Source: Bolinopsis microptera | Lineage: Eukaryota; Ctenophora; Tentaculata; Lobata; Bolinopsidae | Assembly (NCBI RefSeq): GCF_026151205.1 | Contig: NC_087073.1 | Coordinates: 15,149,837-15,209,836, forward strand | Direction: 5' to 3' | DNA: 60,000 nt | Part shown: in pieces, positions 1 to 11,572 of the stretch | How positions within the stretch are numbered: position 1 is the stretch's first letter | Layout of the letters: each line of letters opens with the position of its first letter | The notes under the pieces: model-generated | Database searches by the model: none | The model's input: the letters and a program-made list of their open reading frames with translations, nothing else | Told to the model about the DNA's origin: nothing | Program-made: the position numbers and the translations under genes

Positions 1-669
1 GAATTGTACAAAGGTATTCCAAGTTAAGAGATTCCAGATCAATTGCTTTATCTCGACTTTTCAAATTTCAAAACGTTTAAAACACATTTTTGCAAGTGCC
101 TTTATTAGTAGGACCACCCATGTAGATTTACCAGGAGGAAGTTAGAGTCATTATAACTAAATTTAAGTTTAAACTTTTCACAAGATCGATTACACAGCAA
201 CATGTAGGGGCATCACTGTGACGTTTAATTTGACGGTAACCGGTAATGACTGGATTTATTGGATTTTAAAAGTCACAGCGTTTTATATTGTATAAAAATA
301 GTTAGCAGTACAGCAATAATCGAGTTGGATTAATTTCGTTACGACCTTTACATAGCATCCATGTTGATTGTTGGTTGTCAATCATAGGCCATAGCCAACT
401 TTTTATACCCGTTTTTTACGACTTGATGCGCCAAATAATGCGGGATGATTAACGGAAATGTGGACACAAGGTCGACTAAATTATGCGAATTAAACTGGAC
501 ATAACACATCTTATTATTGCAGTGCGTAGTTCTTTAATGCTTGACTTATTGCAAACAATAAAACTAACAACCTGTTGCTCACTCTTCCAGGACCAAAATA
601 TTTATTTCTGCTTTACATAACGAATTAGGTTCTTTACTGAGCAGGTTAGGATAATAAAAGTAAGAAGTT

Positions 670-747
670 ACACATAATATACACATAATATACACATAAT
701 ATGCTATAATATACACATAATATACACATAATGTTACACATAATATA
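670..747. repeat. 11-bp tandem repeat (ACACATAATAT)
   Basis: About seven imperfect copies of ACACATAATAT run head to tail, with one degenerate copy near the middle. It is a simple AT-rich minisatellite with no coding meaning. Confidence 0.85.
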
Positions 748-1239
748 ACGTGCATTGTTTTCACAGTAGTTACTAGAACTAGGTTAGTGGACACAGTTGA
801 CCGAGTTGCCAACATGTTGAAATTAAGTCATAATATTACGGACCTTCGTTATATAATAGCATAAATTTGATACGGCAAGGGTTTGTAGATAAATGTATGT
901 AGCCTTTAGATAGTTTTAACTTTTAATGGTATTCGAATGGTTCAAGACGGTTTAAATGTCTGTAAGGCTACTATAATTAATATGTTGTTAACCTTTTGCG
1001 AGATAATTCTTTACTAATAGTATCATGTGCACTCTAGCCCAAGGCCAAGGCAAGTTAAGATATCTAAATAACATACCTGGACAATCTGAAAACTCGCTCC
1101 GATTTAGGGTACTGAGGGATAACTGATAGGTACTTCCAGATCAGGTACATTTTACTGTCCTGAAATTAAGAAAACTGTAATTTAACTGAATCTTTGTAGC
1201 AACTAACGTAATCATGTAACGAATAGGTCATAATTGTGA

Positions 1240-1383
1240 GTTGAGTCAGAAAGTGAAAGTGTGAGTCAGAAAGCAAAAATGTGAGTCAGAAAGTGAAAGT
1301 GTGGGTCTGAAAGCAAAAATGTGAGAAAGTGAATGTGTGGGTCTAAGTCTGGAAGCAAAAATGTGAGTCAGAAAGTGAAAGTG
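1240..1383. repeat. Purine-rich minisatellite, about 22-bp unit
   Basis: Units alternate between GTGAGTCAGAAAGTGAAAGT and a variant ending in GCAAAAAT. The copies vary in length and have diverged. It lies just downstream of the OTUD7 stop codon and would be within the 3' UTR if the poly(A) site is near 600. Confidence 0.8.
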
Positions 1384-1520
1384 TAAGGCACAGGGCTTAC
1401 ACAGAACTCACGAATCTTGCCATAATGCTGCGACTAAAATAAAAATGTACGAATCTCTTGTGAAATAAATAAATAAAAAATGTGCGAATCTCTTATGAAA
1501 TAAATAAATAAAAGTAATTC

Positions 1521-4500
1521 TCAAAATCCTTCATTTCCCACAAGACTAACCACATATTCGGAGTTCTGCTCGTATCTCTGTCCAGCTTTAGTGAGGTAGT
1601 TAGCAAGAAGCTCGGTCTGGTATCCTGGTCTGTGAGTGGGCAAGGTTATGTCCACGTGGGTAAACTCAGCTCTTATCTCCAGCTGTTTTGTCAGGATTGT
1701 CGTCTTGCAGACTATCAAATACCTGGAGAAGAGACGAAATTATTTTTTCGCTGCAGGATCAAAGGAATGTTGGATAGAAATGTGGCGAACCAACTAGTAC
1801 ACTTTCTGTAGAAAGCTCTTTATTTTGTCATATGACTTTTGAGAGCTCGCATGTAGAAAATCCTTATCATATTACCGATTGCATGTTTTCAGAACCCAAT
1901 ATAGTTTATTAAGTGAAGAAAATTAGAGGGTTGTAACGTAAATAAATTAAATAAATAAATCTATTTATAGAAATATACGCCAACTCCAGTAGCTAATTTA
2001 AAATAGCTAGCTACATAATATATAACATCATAATGGCTAATTGTTGTAAATCGTAAATCCCTAATCGCTAGACGAAACACACTATCCAAATTTAAAATGA
2101 TGATGTAACCATTACAATATCAAGTCATCAAATTCTTCACAAGCAAGCTGTTATCGTATAAACGTGATAACTAGGAATGAACTCGGAACATTCATTGTAT
2201 CGGTTTTATCGCAACTTCAACAATTCAATAGCACCTTTTAACATTTACTCGTTTTTCTTATTATCAATGAGACTGGTTTTTAAAAACCACGACCGGCTGC
2301 TGCCTATTAGGCACACATACATGGTTGTACATGTTGAGATTTATCTGACCAGTCGAGTACTGCGTTTCAGAATAATATGTAAGGTACATTATAAGCAAAA
2401 TTGTAGTTCAATCATCTTTGATTTTTTACATTATGCAGAGGGTCCTACAAGTTAAAGCTAACAAACTTTTTCCCACAACGTGGAATGATATTCCCATGTC
2501 AGTAAAAATTGCCATTAACCATGCCACCTGTCGTGTGAGCTTACACCTTACATACATAGGGATACATACTAAAGACAATAGTAACGCTACTCTTAAACAC
2601 GAAGTAGGATCCCTCAAACCACATTAATTATTTACTTTCTTATCATAAAATGGGGAGAACTCTCCCCTTGCTTACAGTACTTTAATTAGAACTTTTGGCG
2701 GCAAACCACACAGTTCCGGCAACTCGGCTTGGTGAACCATATACCACCATTAACAGCTCGGTGAACCGCATAGCACCAATACCATAAGCTCAGCTAGGTA
2801 GAAAAAGTTCCCTTGATAGTACTAAACTATCTAAAATATTTACTTGTGTTTCGGATGAGTTATTAAGAGAATAATTTATTTGTGATTGGCTGATCAGAAA
2901 TGATCTGCATATTTTTTCCCCTACTCTTGCGGAAGGCAAAAAGATCGTAGGGAATAAGTAATCGGGTTTGGATATATATGAGGTGGCCCGACGGTCCTGC
3001 GGTGACGACAAAAGTCTGTTGTGCTGCGTGCGACGCTAGCCACGTGTTAATTAATTACAGTGAAGTTCCTCCTTCGCAAAGTATTTTCCGCAATTTTCTG
3101 GATTCATTTATTGTTGATGCGCACGGCGCTACATTGGTCAAATAAATCGTCAATTTTTACCATGCGCGAATCCCACTCATTTATTAAAAACATAGTAACG
3201 CTTTGTTGCCCCTAGGGACGACATTTGGAAGGAAAAGTTATCTTAATACTGCCAAACTATCTAAACAATGCTTGGCCGATCAGAAATGATGCGCATATTT
3301 ATTTTTAATCGAAATCTTATATTGCGTAAATACGCAATAAGTTTTAGATTTTTCTTTTTCTTCTACTTCTTTAAAAATGTTTGCATTTATGATAGCACAT
3401 ATAATATTGTATGTGCTATCTTAAATGCAAATAAACAGTAGTAGAAAAATATGGTATAATTTCGGGGCCTGACGTCAATTGACCATCCTTTAATCTACAT
3501 ATATTAGCAAAATCTGATGGTGGGGAACCAACCAACTTCTTTGCAGGCAAATTCCCGGACATAATGCTGAGAAGCTTACCTTTAAGCTCAGAAGCCTACG
3601 CTCTATGCAGCTTAATAAATTAGAAAGGACAACTTTGGGACACAAGGAAAAGTTAAACCATCCATTCCAATTAATCTGTTATTTCATCAAAACGGGGAGA
3701 ACTCTCCCCTTGTTTGATAGCTTTAGTCATTGACATTTTCAAGCGACATCAGATTTGTATCTGATGTAATCTAGATTTCTGGCACTGGCAGCTGCAAGGA
3801 ATAAGTCCCATCGTACAGTGCTCAGAAATCAACCAGGAAGTGCAGTCCTGGACATGTATAAGGTGCAAAAGTCAACTATATAGTAGACACACTTCCATAA
3901 CTTTTGCTTTTGTTTGAATAGGGAAAAATGTTGAAAATCAAGAAACTGATCAATTGAAAAAATGAACCAACAAAGTAAAAACTGACTTGTTAAGAAGTTC
4001 TTCAACAGGTTGTGGTGAGTCAATATCGGGATCATACGCAAAGCGTACGGGGAGCGCAGCTAACATGCAGTCAACTAGGGGCACAAACGCATCTCCTTCT
4101 TCCATTGGCAACAGAGGACAGAAGTGCGAGCTGTCGTACGCGAGCTGTCGGAAATACAGGGTGTTACATTGGTCTCTGACGTGCAGAAGGTGGTGAATGA
4201 AGCATATCATCATAATGTTAAAAATAATGTTAGCAACAACGACCCCAGTGACGTTGAACTTAATTTTAAAAGTAACATAAGCTACATTTCAATTTTATGA
4301 ATTTAAAAAAATAAATATTTGCTATAATATCACAAATACTAACGATGAGAGGAGTTTTGAAGCTGAGTTCGGGATCCCTTTCGAGAGGCAGATAAACACC
4401 TCCAAAGTAGACTGGAGCCAGCAAATCCTGGTTATCTTGCGAGTATAGGTGACTGAAAAACAAGGTTTAGAGCGATAATCCTGGTTATCTTGCGAGTATA

Positions 4501-7500
4501 GGTGACTGAAGAACAAGGTTTAGAGCGATAATCCTGGTTATCTTGCGAGTATAGGTGACTGAAGAACAAGGTTTAGAGCGATAATCCTGGTTATCTTGCG
4601 AGTATAGGTGACTGAAGAACAAGGTTTAGAGCGATAATCCTGGTTATCTTGCGAGTATAGGTGACTGAAGAACAAGGTTTAGAGCGATAATCCTGGTTAT
4701 CTTGCGAGTATAGGTGACTGAAGAACAAGGTTTAGAGCGATAATCCTGGTTATCTTGCGAGTATAGGTGACTGAAAAACAAGGTTTAGAGCGATAATCCT
4801 GGTTATCTTGCGAGTATAGGTGACTGAAAAACAAGGTTTAGAGCGATAATCCTGGTTATCTTGCGAGTATAGGTGACTGAAGAACAAGGTTTAGAGCGAT
4901 AATCCTGGTTATCTTGCGAGTATAGGTGACTGAAAAACAAGGTTTAGAGCGATAATCCTAGTTATCTTGCGAGTATAGGTGACTGAAAAACAAGGTTTAG
5001 AGCGATAATCCTAGTTATCTTGCGAGTATAGGTGACTGAAAAACAAGGTTTAGAGCGATAATCCTGGTTATCTTGCGAGTATAGGTGACTGAAGAACAAG
5101 GTTTAGAGCGAGGTTTGTACATAGTCGGATATGTGATAGAAGGTATAAGTACTAAGTAGCGACTAAGACTTGATTAATGTCTTGTAAGAATGCATGCTTT
5201 TGAAGATTGTTGTCTATTTATATAATCGAGTATTTATATATTGTAAATTGGATTTGCATTGTATGTCCAACAACAGACATGACACACCCTTTTACTGATT
5301 TTGCGGTAATTTTAGACGGTACTTCGCAGAAGTAGCCACGTCATGATATGACGCTGTACAGGGTAATAACCACATTGTATTATAATTATACAAGATAATT
5401 ATGTAGGATAATTATTAATTATAATACAATATTTCAATTCATACACCATCATACAGCTACTACATGCTAATGTACGGTAAAAATGTGCATTACATCGTGG
5501 AATTATCGGCACACATACGTGGTGCTATGAAAAGTTGAAATTATGCATGAAAACAAAAGTGTTGTAATGCCGTGTTGTCACGCGTTTCACTGTACCAAGA
5601 ATCACCGTGTGTTAAATTGTATTAGTTTTTAAAGCTCGCGATTTTATTTGATTAAGTTGCGTACAATATAGTACGTGTACCAATACGTGTACAAATACGT
5701 GTAAAAATACGTGTACTAATACGTGTACAAATAGCTGGTGAGAAGGTTGGTGTATGTATAATAGCAAGGCGCTAAACTCAGCTGTGCGATATACCCAGGT
5801 ACTACCTACACAATATACCCGGGTACTACCTACACAGCACACTGAAGGTGTGAGAAATCACACTATTCAGCTGCTTTTAACCAGCAGCCCTGACCACACA
5901 CATTTAAACAGTTGTACTAGAACCTGTTTTTTAAATTAGCATCACGTATTTATTTGTCATTAAAATGTACAGTTTATTCGATTATTATAATAATAACAAG
6001 CTGGATTTAGCGTTGTCAGGTTGAAATTATAGAGTTTTATTGATACATTTTAGCGGTACAAATTATGGAGAATCTTAAATTGGGAATAGCGTTAAAGCGG
6101 TCTGAGTGTTCGATTTAGCATTAAACTGTAAATATTTACAACCCCACGTAGATTATCGTTATAATACTTTGGTTTAAGTTAATCTTATAACATCAAACTA
6201 AGTGGACGTTTCCTCAGTCCTCACATTGCCCACTTGCCAGTGAGGCTAACGTTGTAATAATGTAACATATACCGACTTATACTCTATCCAAATACTGGCA
6301 GTTCTACAAACACCCAATATAACGGCAGCTTTTGTTATAACAGTAACAAGTAAAGGCGGTTACCTAATGATCATTGTAGACTGCACTCTGGCGCAGGGTT
6401 AAGATTAATTACAACAAGTAAATTCAGAGAGAAAGAGGGGAAGGTTAAACTTGAAAAGTCACATACGTTATATAAATGTCACAAGTACAGGGTGGCCCAG
6501 AAGTAACTACCCACACGCAACCCTTTAATAACTCACGTAATTCGTATCAGAATTGCTCAAAAATTTCAGGGAATATAGATATGGGTCTAACTTAGATTTC
6601 CTGAAAATTTCGTAAAATTTCATCGATTACAATTACAAAGGGTGTGGCATGGTAAGTATTTAGTGGACAGCAGAAATGTCAATGGTTGACCTTCAACCAT
6701 TTGATATACGGCAATACTGATTACTTTAACTACGGAATTTTATATAGTTAATCTGCTATATATGGAAATACATTCGGGGATTAAAAGCATCAATTATTTA
6801 TGAATTGTCGCTAAATTGTGTGCATGCTTTTCGTGTTGAGTTGTTGCAAGTGGCTGCAAAATAGAGAACTTTTCTGCAGTTACTTTTTCCACTTAGGTAA
6901 TCTTGATTCCAATCGATTTGATAAGGAATTATTTTGAAAGTTTTAAATGTGAAGCATCAATTCGAAATTGAATTATTGCTTTCTTGTTACTCCACAGCAC
7001 TCTTTCAAGTAACTGTTGTTAAAAGTTAAGATCCACTGATACCTCAGGACCAGGTAGCTGTTGTTTAAAATTATGATCTATATTCTCTGACTCTCTGCCA
7101 CGCAGCAATCCACACAATTGCAGAGAACCCTGGAGGGTACAACATAATATACCTGGAGCTGGGAGACCAGTGACCACCCTAATAAGCCCGCACATAATAC
7201 ACTGGGAACCCATCTTGTATTCAAACACATCATGTATAATGTCATTGGTTCTCCAATATCGCATTACAATTTGAACCCAGCTAATCAAATTACAGGAACA
7301 ACAGGACCTTCTGTAGAAGTGGGCATTAAGTAGGCTATACTAACAATATCATTCCTGGATAAGGCACAATGAGGGGGCCTGGAGGGGGTGGTGCTGTTTA
7401 ATAATACAGGAGAGAGGGTGCACTGGCACAATATGGATCATGTTGCAATGTTATTTTTAATATTATTACGAGCTAGGCCTTTGATCTATTTTCAGATTTA

Positions 7501-10500
7501 TAGATAACGGAGCATCGATTTACAGATTGCAATAACGTTATCCTTTCTTTTCTCATAATACTCCGATACTCTTAATACAATGAACTCTGATACTCTATAA
7601 TATTAACAGCTGATGGAGACCAGTACATTGGATTTATAAGGAGCTGTTAATCTTACTTTGATTTGTCTCATGTTATGTACTCTATAAACAGTACAATGCT
7701 AATCGTTATGAGAGATGGTAAACCAGATAAAGAACTAGGTGTGAAAATATTCATGAGACATTCAAAGTATTCATTCAATTTTTATTGAATAATGATATTC
7801 ACATAAAATATGTAACCCCGACGCGGCTGTTCCCCGTACACTGTACAGGGATTGTGTTAAGAGTTATACTACAATTCCATGCCAGGTGGGCAGTCTAATG
7901 AAGGGATATGTAAACGTAAGGTAAACGAACAAGTACACCACACAGCTGCTGGGTGGATTTATTGGGTTATTTGATTACAATTCTGTAACATCTGGAGGTG
8001 TTTTACTACTTTCCTGTCTCGCCAGGTAGTCAAAGATTCACATGGTGCTGGAAAGGTTTCAGGGTAATTACCAGAGATTTACACAGCAGTTAACAGCTGC
8101 AAGCGTGTGTTACAGTGTCGTCAGGACGGGAATTATATAAATTGGGAGAGATTTGCTCACTTTTAAGAGTGTTTATTGAATTCATACATGAAAGCAATTA
8201 GACGCGAAGATTAACTCATGAAATCCAAAAATCGTTTATAATCCTCGCAAGTTCAGGAATCATTACTGTCAGTGCAATCTACCTGCAACCATATGTGTAT
8301 GACCAGGTACATACGTGACGTATGTTGGATTTACGCCCATGCTGGATAGCAGTATTCAGCTTGTAACACTGAAGGTTGCTTTCATTTCATTAGGGAAAAT
8401 TCAAATGTGAGTCATTACTGCGGTTATACTCCAGACAATTTCTAAGGAATCAACTTTACTCATGGCATGGCATACCATAAATTCCATTAAAAATGTCCCA
8501 TTTCTTTGTCATGATTACTGACAAGAACAAGTAAAATATACTTGCACTGAAAGGTTTGAAATCATGCCACATTCGGACAAATATAAACATTGAACTAGAA
8601 CCATAAGGTTACATGTAGGCCTTTCATAATTTGTTCTGTCATATTATACCGTTCAAATAAATTGCATCAACATTTATTGGACGGATTACGGACAAATCGT
8701 CTTACCTCATAGCTATCACAATGATAGGGCGATAGAGCACATTAGCTAGAACATACACGTGGAAATCTTCCAGAGATCGGTACTTCACTTTGTTGAGACT
8801 GTCCATGCTGTAGTAATCATTATCACTTGATTCTTCCGGAGGTGTCGAACTGAAGAAATAGCCGAATATTATAAACACTTTGAACAATTTAAAAAATAAT
8901 ATCGGCTTGTGATCTATTGTATTGTGTACAGTACAATACTGGACAGGTCAGCTAGCTCGGGTACATTACAAAATTTAGATTATAAACGGAAGATATCTAA
9001 ATACAAACCAAAAGAAGATGGAAAGATATGGATCTCACCTGTCAGGAGGTTTTGAGAGGGGTGCAGGGGAGGACATCTTGAGAATATCTTCCCACTCACT
9101 CGACCACTGCTCATCAGTTAGTTCTATGTCAAAACCAAACTCTTTGAATCTCAGCTCCATCTCATGCTGCCACCTTCTTCGTAAACCTGTGGATAAAGCT
9201 CTAGTTATTTTCTGGATTTGATTTATAGAATTATCATCACGTTTGCGATGATTAAGAAATTACAAAGTCAAATACATATCAGTTTCTATCATTCCAGCAT
9301 AATTTAGATTGCATATAGGATGATGAACTGCCCAAGAACGTGTTGTATTGAATTTGTTGTATTGAATTTGTATTGAAATACAAGTCATGTGAGTGGACTT
9401 ACTTGGTAGTTGAGGTAGAAGTCTGTGAACTGATCCTCTGAGCGTGAGTTCCTTATCATGAACTCCATAAATTCCCAGACTAGCAGCATGCAGCAGGCAG
9501 TTTCCATCACCACGTGTTACAATTGGATATAACCGGTTCTTTGGCTCTTTTACTGCCCACCAATTGAGATGGTGAAAGTGCTCCAATCTTTCTAGCGTTT
9601 GTATATCCACCAGATCATCAAAAAAGAAACAAAGTATTTCAGCATCAAGTGATAAGAGGTTAGGCAAGTAGAAAAGGTCTTTTGGTACCACTATTTCCTC
9701 CACTTCATCTACAGGTGGAACGAGATGATTGAAGTCATTCTTTATTTTTTCGTGTAAAGATGTCAGCAAGGTTTCTGGACTGAAGAGAAAATAGTAATGT
9801 TAGGATTTCAAATCAAGAATCTTGACACTCAAAGATCACAATGAATGACACTCAAAGATCACAATGAACTCAAAGATCACAATGAAATTGAAAATTTAGT
9901 AGGAACAAAGAAATTGAAAATTTAGTAGGAACAAATAAATAAAACTTATTTATTGAAGGAGAAAGATTATGGCCTTTGTATCATTGGTTAACAAGTAGGC
10001 TATATCAAATCACCTGCAGAAGGAGAATCCTCTGTGATATCTGTTGAGACGCCTTTCATCTCCATTCAGGGGAGTGTCAGCTGATCCCCCAGCAGTGCTC
10101 GTCACGTGGGGAATGCGTGTCACCGGCTGTGGTAATGTGTAGCTCTGCAAAATATAATGCTGCTGAATAATTTGATCTAATATTGTTACATGTTCATGTA
10201 CATTGTACATTGTAGAAAGTGAACTATCTCTGTCGATGGAAACTATCTCTATTAAAGCAGGAGGAAGCTCAGAGTTTCTTCTTGTAGGCAATAACACGTG
10301 TTTTAAACAAGTTCATAGACTAATTACTAAATTAAGCAATTATCTACATATACTTAAAGTTACCTTTTCATCAGATATAGAATGAAATAGTTGCACTGCA
10401 TCATCCACAGAATTCTCAGTGATCTTCAACAAGACTTGGGCAACTGAGCTGTCAGCAGCTGTTTTTGAAACAAACTCGGCAACACACTCTGCATTATCAC

Positions 10501-10504
10501 CCAT
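1521..10504 (-). CDS. OTUD7: OTU-family deubiquitinase, OTUD7/Cezanne type
   Basis: Eight coding exons (minus strand): 10504-10364, 10144-10014, 9779-9403, 9186-9039, 8849-8706, 4452-4344, 4144-3987, 1722-1521. They join in phase to 1410 nt (469 residues). Residues 1-47 resemble the UBA-like N-terminus of Cezanne. The OTU catalytic core has LNWW, then GDGNCLLHA with Cys185 as nucleophile, LRRRW, RSLEDFHVYVLANVL, FGGVYLPLE and LAYDSSHF with His357 as the catalytic base. In the known family these enzymes cleave ubiquitin chains, Lys11-linked for Cezanne, in the cytosol. The last exon (PGYQTELLANYL) resembles the Cezanne C-terminal tail. No A20-type zinc finger is encoded, so the protein is about half the vertebrate length. 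The acceptor of exon 6 is part of the 53-bp array. The start is the first ATG before the UBA-like segment. Splice sites were inferred by eye. Confidence 0.88.
3380..3431. other. Near-perfect 22-bp-stem hairpin in an OTUD7 intron
   Basis: TTTGCATTTATGATAGCACA and the following bases pair with the matching downstream arm, with a single mismatch and an 8-nt loop (TAATATTG). It sits in the last OTUD7 intron. It could be a pre-miRNA-like hairpin or a very small palindromic element; the sequence alone does not decide. Confidence 0.4.
4424..5110 (-). repeat. 13-copy, 53-bp tandem array of a splice-acceptor module
   Basis: Thirteen near-identical 53-bp units, the last being the functional 3' splice site of OTUD7 exon 6. 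Read on the minus strand, each unit carries a branch-point-like CTAAAC, the tract CTTGTTCTTCAG (or a T variant) and the first 25 or so nt of the exon (TCACCTATACTCGCAAGATA). Units differ at only one or two positions: tract C/T, and CCTGG/CCTAG in two units. The 53-nt period is not a multiple of three, so using an upstream acceptor shifts frame or reaches a stop after about 41 codons. Confidence 0.92.
5374..5430. repeat. AT-rich inverted repeat
   Basis: ATTGTATTATAATTA at the left is mirrored by TAATTATAATACAAT at the right (15-bp arms) around an AT-rich centre. It may be a small foldback remnant. Confidence 0.5.
5672..5731. repeat. 12-bp tandem repeat (TACGTGTACAAA)
   Basis: Five head-to-tail copies of TACGTGTACAAA with single-base variants. 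Just after it, at about 5788-5838, ATATACCCGGGTACTACCTA occurs twice with one difference. Confidence 0.85.
6489..6545 (+). mobile_element. Possible solo end of a mariner-like miniature element
   Basis: ACAGGGTGGCCCAGAAGT resembles the terminus of the complete element at 42218-42984 (CAGGGTGGGCCAAAAGT) and, like it, is followed by a CTTTAATA/CCTTAATA stretch. No matching opposite end is visible nearby, so this would be a truncated or diverged copy. Confidence 0.35.
9828..9935. repeat. Short tandem duplications in OTUD7 intron 2
   Basis: CACTCAAAGATCACAATGAA occurs about three times, followed by two copies of GAAATTGAAAATTTAGTAGG. These are local duplications with no coding role. Confidence 0.75.
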
Positions 10505-10602
10505 TAGACCTCACATCCATCTTTTTTAGAATAGACTTTTTAGATTCAATTCTATTCAGATAGTAATATTAGTAATTTAGTAATATTATATTTGATGATG
10601 GC

Positions 10603-11572
10603 TATTTGGAATAAAGCCGTTTCAGGAAACTGTAAACTCTGCAGCAAACAAGGGACACTTAATCATATCCTCACGTTCTGCAAGGTTGCACTAAGACAGG
10701 GACGTTTCAACTGGCGCCATGATCAGGTCCTACGTGAAATCATGAAGACTGTTTCATCACAGATTGACGAGTTTAATTCCGACATCGCCAAGGAATCGAA
10801 GAGGGCACCGTCGGTCTTTCACAAGGCAGGCAATAAGCGCGAGAAGGTTACCTTAGCTGACCCAACTCATCATAATATAAGACCCAAAGATATTTCTTTT
10901 CAGATGCCAACGACTGGAAGATAATATTTGATGAGGATGAGAGACAGAGGAACTTCCCGCAGCACATTGCAGCTACACCACTAAGACCTGATGTAGTGAT
11001 CTATTCAGATAAAGCAAAGAAGGTTTATCTAATGGAGCTGACTTGTGGAAATGAGCAGAACTTTGCTGATCAAGAGAAGCGAAAGATGAAGAGATATCAG
11101 CAGCTGACAGAAGAGATAGAAGCCAACGGATGGGCTTGCAAGCTCCAGACAGTAGAAGTGGGAGCTCGAGGCATTTACAACTATAGCCTCCCAACATTTA
11201 TGAACCACCTGAACGTAAAGAACAAAGAGAAGAAGAAGGCCTGCATGAAGATCGCTGAGATCAGCCTGAGGGCATCGTATACCATCTATTTGTCCAGAAA
11301 CACTACCATATGCATATGGACAGATGATTGGGAGTTAGTCAAGAGACCAGTAATAGCATAGTAGGAGCGTAGAATGTTTGGGCCCAGAAAAACATGTTTA
11401 ATACCGCTATGAACCCGTCATAAGCCGGGGACTACTATTAAAATGATGATGCTGTGTTGTTGAAAGACCTTCGACCAATCAAAGATGTACCTCATCACGC
11501 CAAGCAGTTATGCTTGTAGGTGAATATACACTTAAAGAGTACAACAACTTTATAACACTCCTCCTGAGAGAA
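10603..11572 (+). mobile_element. 5'-truncated R2/NeSL-like LINE, copy 1
   Basis: Encodes the C-terminal part of a non-LTR retrotransposon polyprotein, closely matching the copy at 37250-40070. A CCHC knuckle (CKLC, then HILTFC: C-X2-C-X7-H-X4-C) is followed by a restriction-like endonuclease signature (RPDVVIY, then VYLMELT). This pairing is characteristic of the R2/R4/NeSL/Utopia group. A 5-bp insertion near 10878 (AATAT) breaks the frame between the knuckle and the endonuclease. A 6-bp duplication (CATATG) lies near 11310. Homology to copy 2 starts at TTTGGAATAAAGCCG and stops after TATAACACTCCT. It ends 99 bp from the OTUD7 start codon, divergently oriented. Confidence 0.85.

Larger units (their letters stand above)
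1..1520. other. 3' flank of the OTUD7 gene, no coding sequence seen
   Basis: No open frame with recognisable protein features. It holds two short tandem repeats, listed separately. The nearest AATAAA on the minus strand is at 601-606, about 900 nt beyond the OTUD7 stop codon. It may end that transcript, but an alternative signal closer in cannot be excluded. Confidence 0.5.
5111..8705. other. Large OTUD7 intron 5, mostly unassigned
   Basis: Apart from the entries below, no coding exon, RNA gene or complete element is seen. The open frames here are short and lack codon structure or motifs. Confidence 0.5.

Noticed and set aside
2177-2627. Two overlapping open frames of 92 and 69 codons
   Set aside because: They lie antisense in an OTUD7 intron, lack recognisable domains and have no splice or start context.
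4424-5110. CRISPR-like array
   Set aside because: The 53-bp units abut directly with no variable spacers, the genome is animal, and the unit coincides with a splice-acceptor/exon boundary.
7019-7288. Possible missing SLC24 exon (VTGLPAPG)
   Set aside because: The surrounding residues do not match the exchanger alpha-2 region and the ion-binding GTSIPDL motif is absent.
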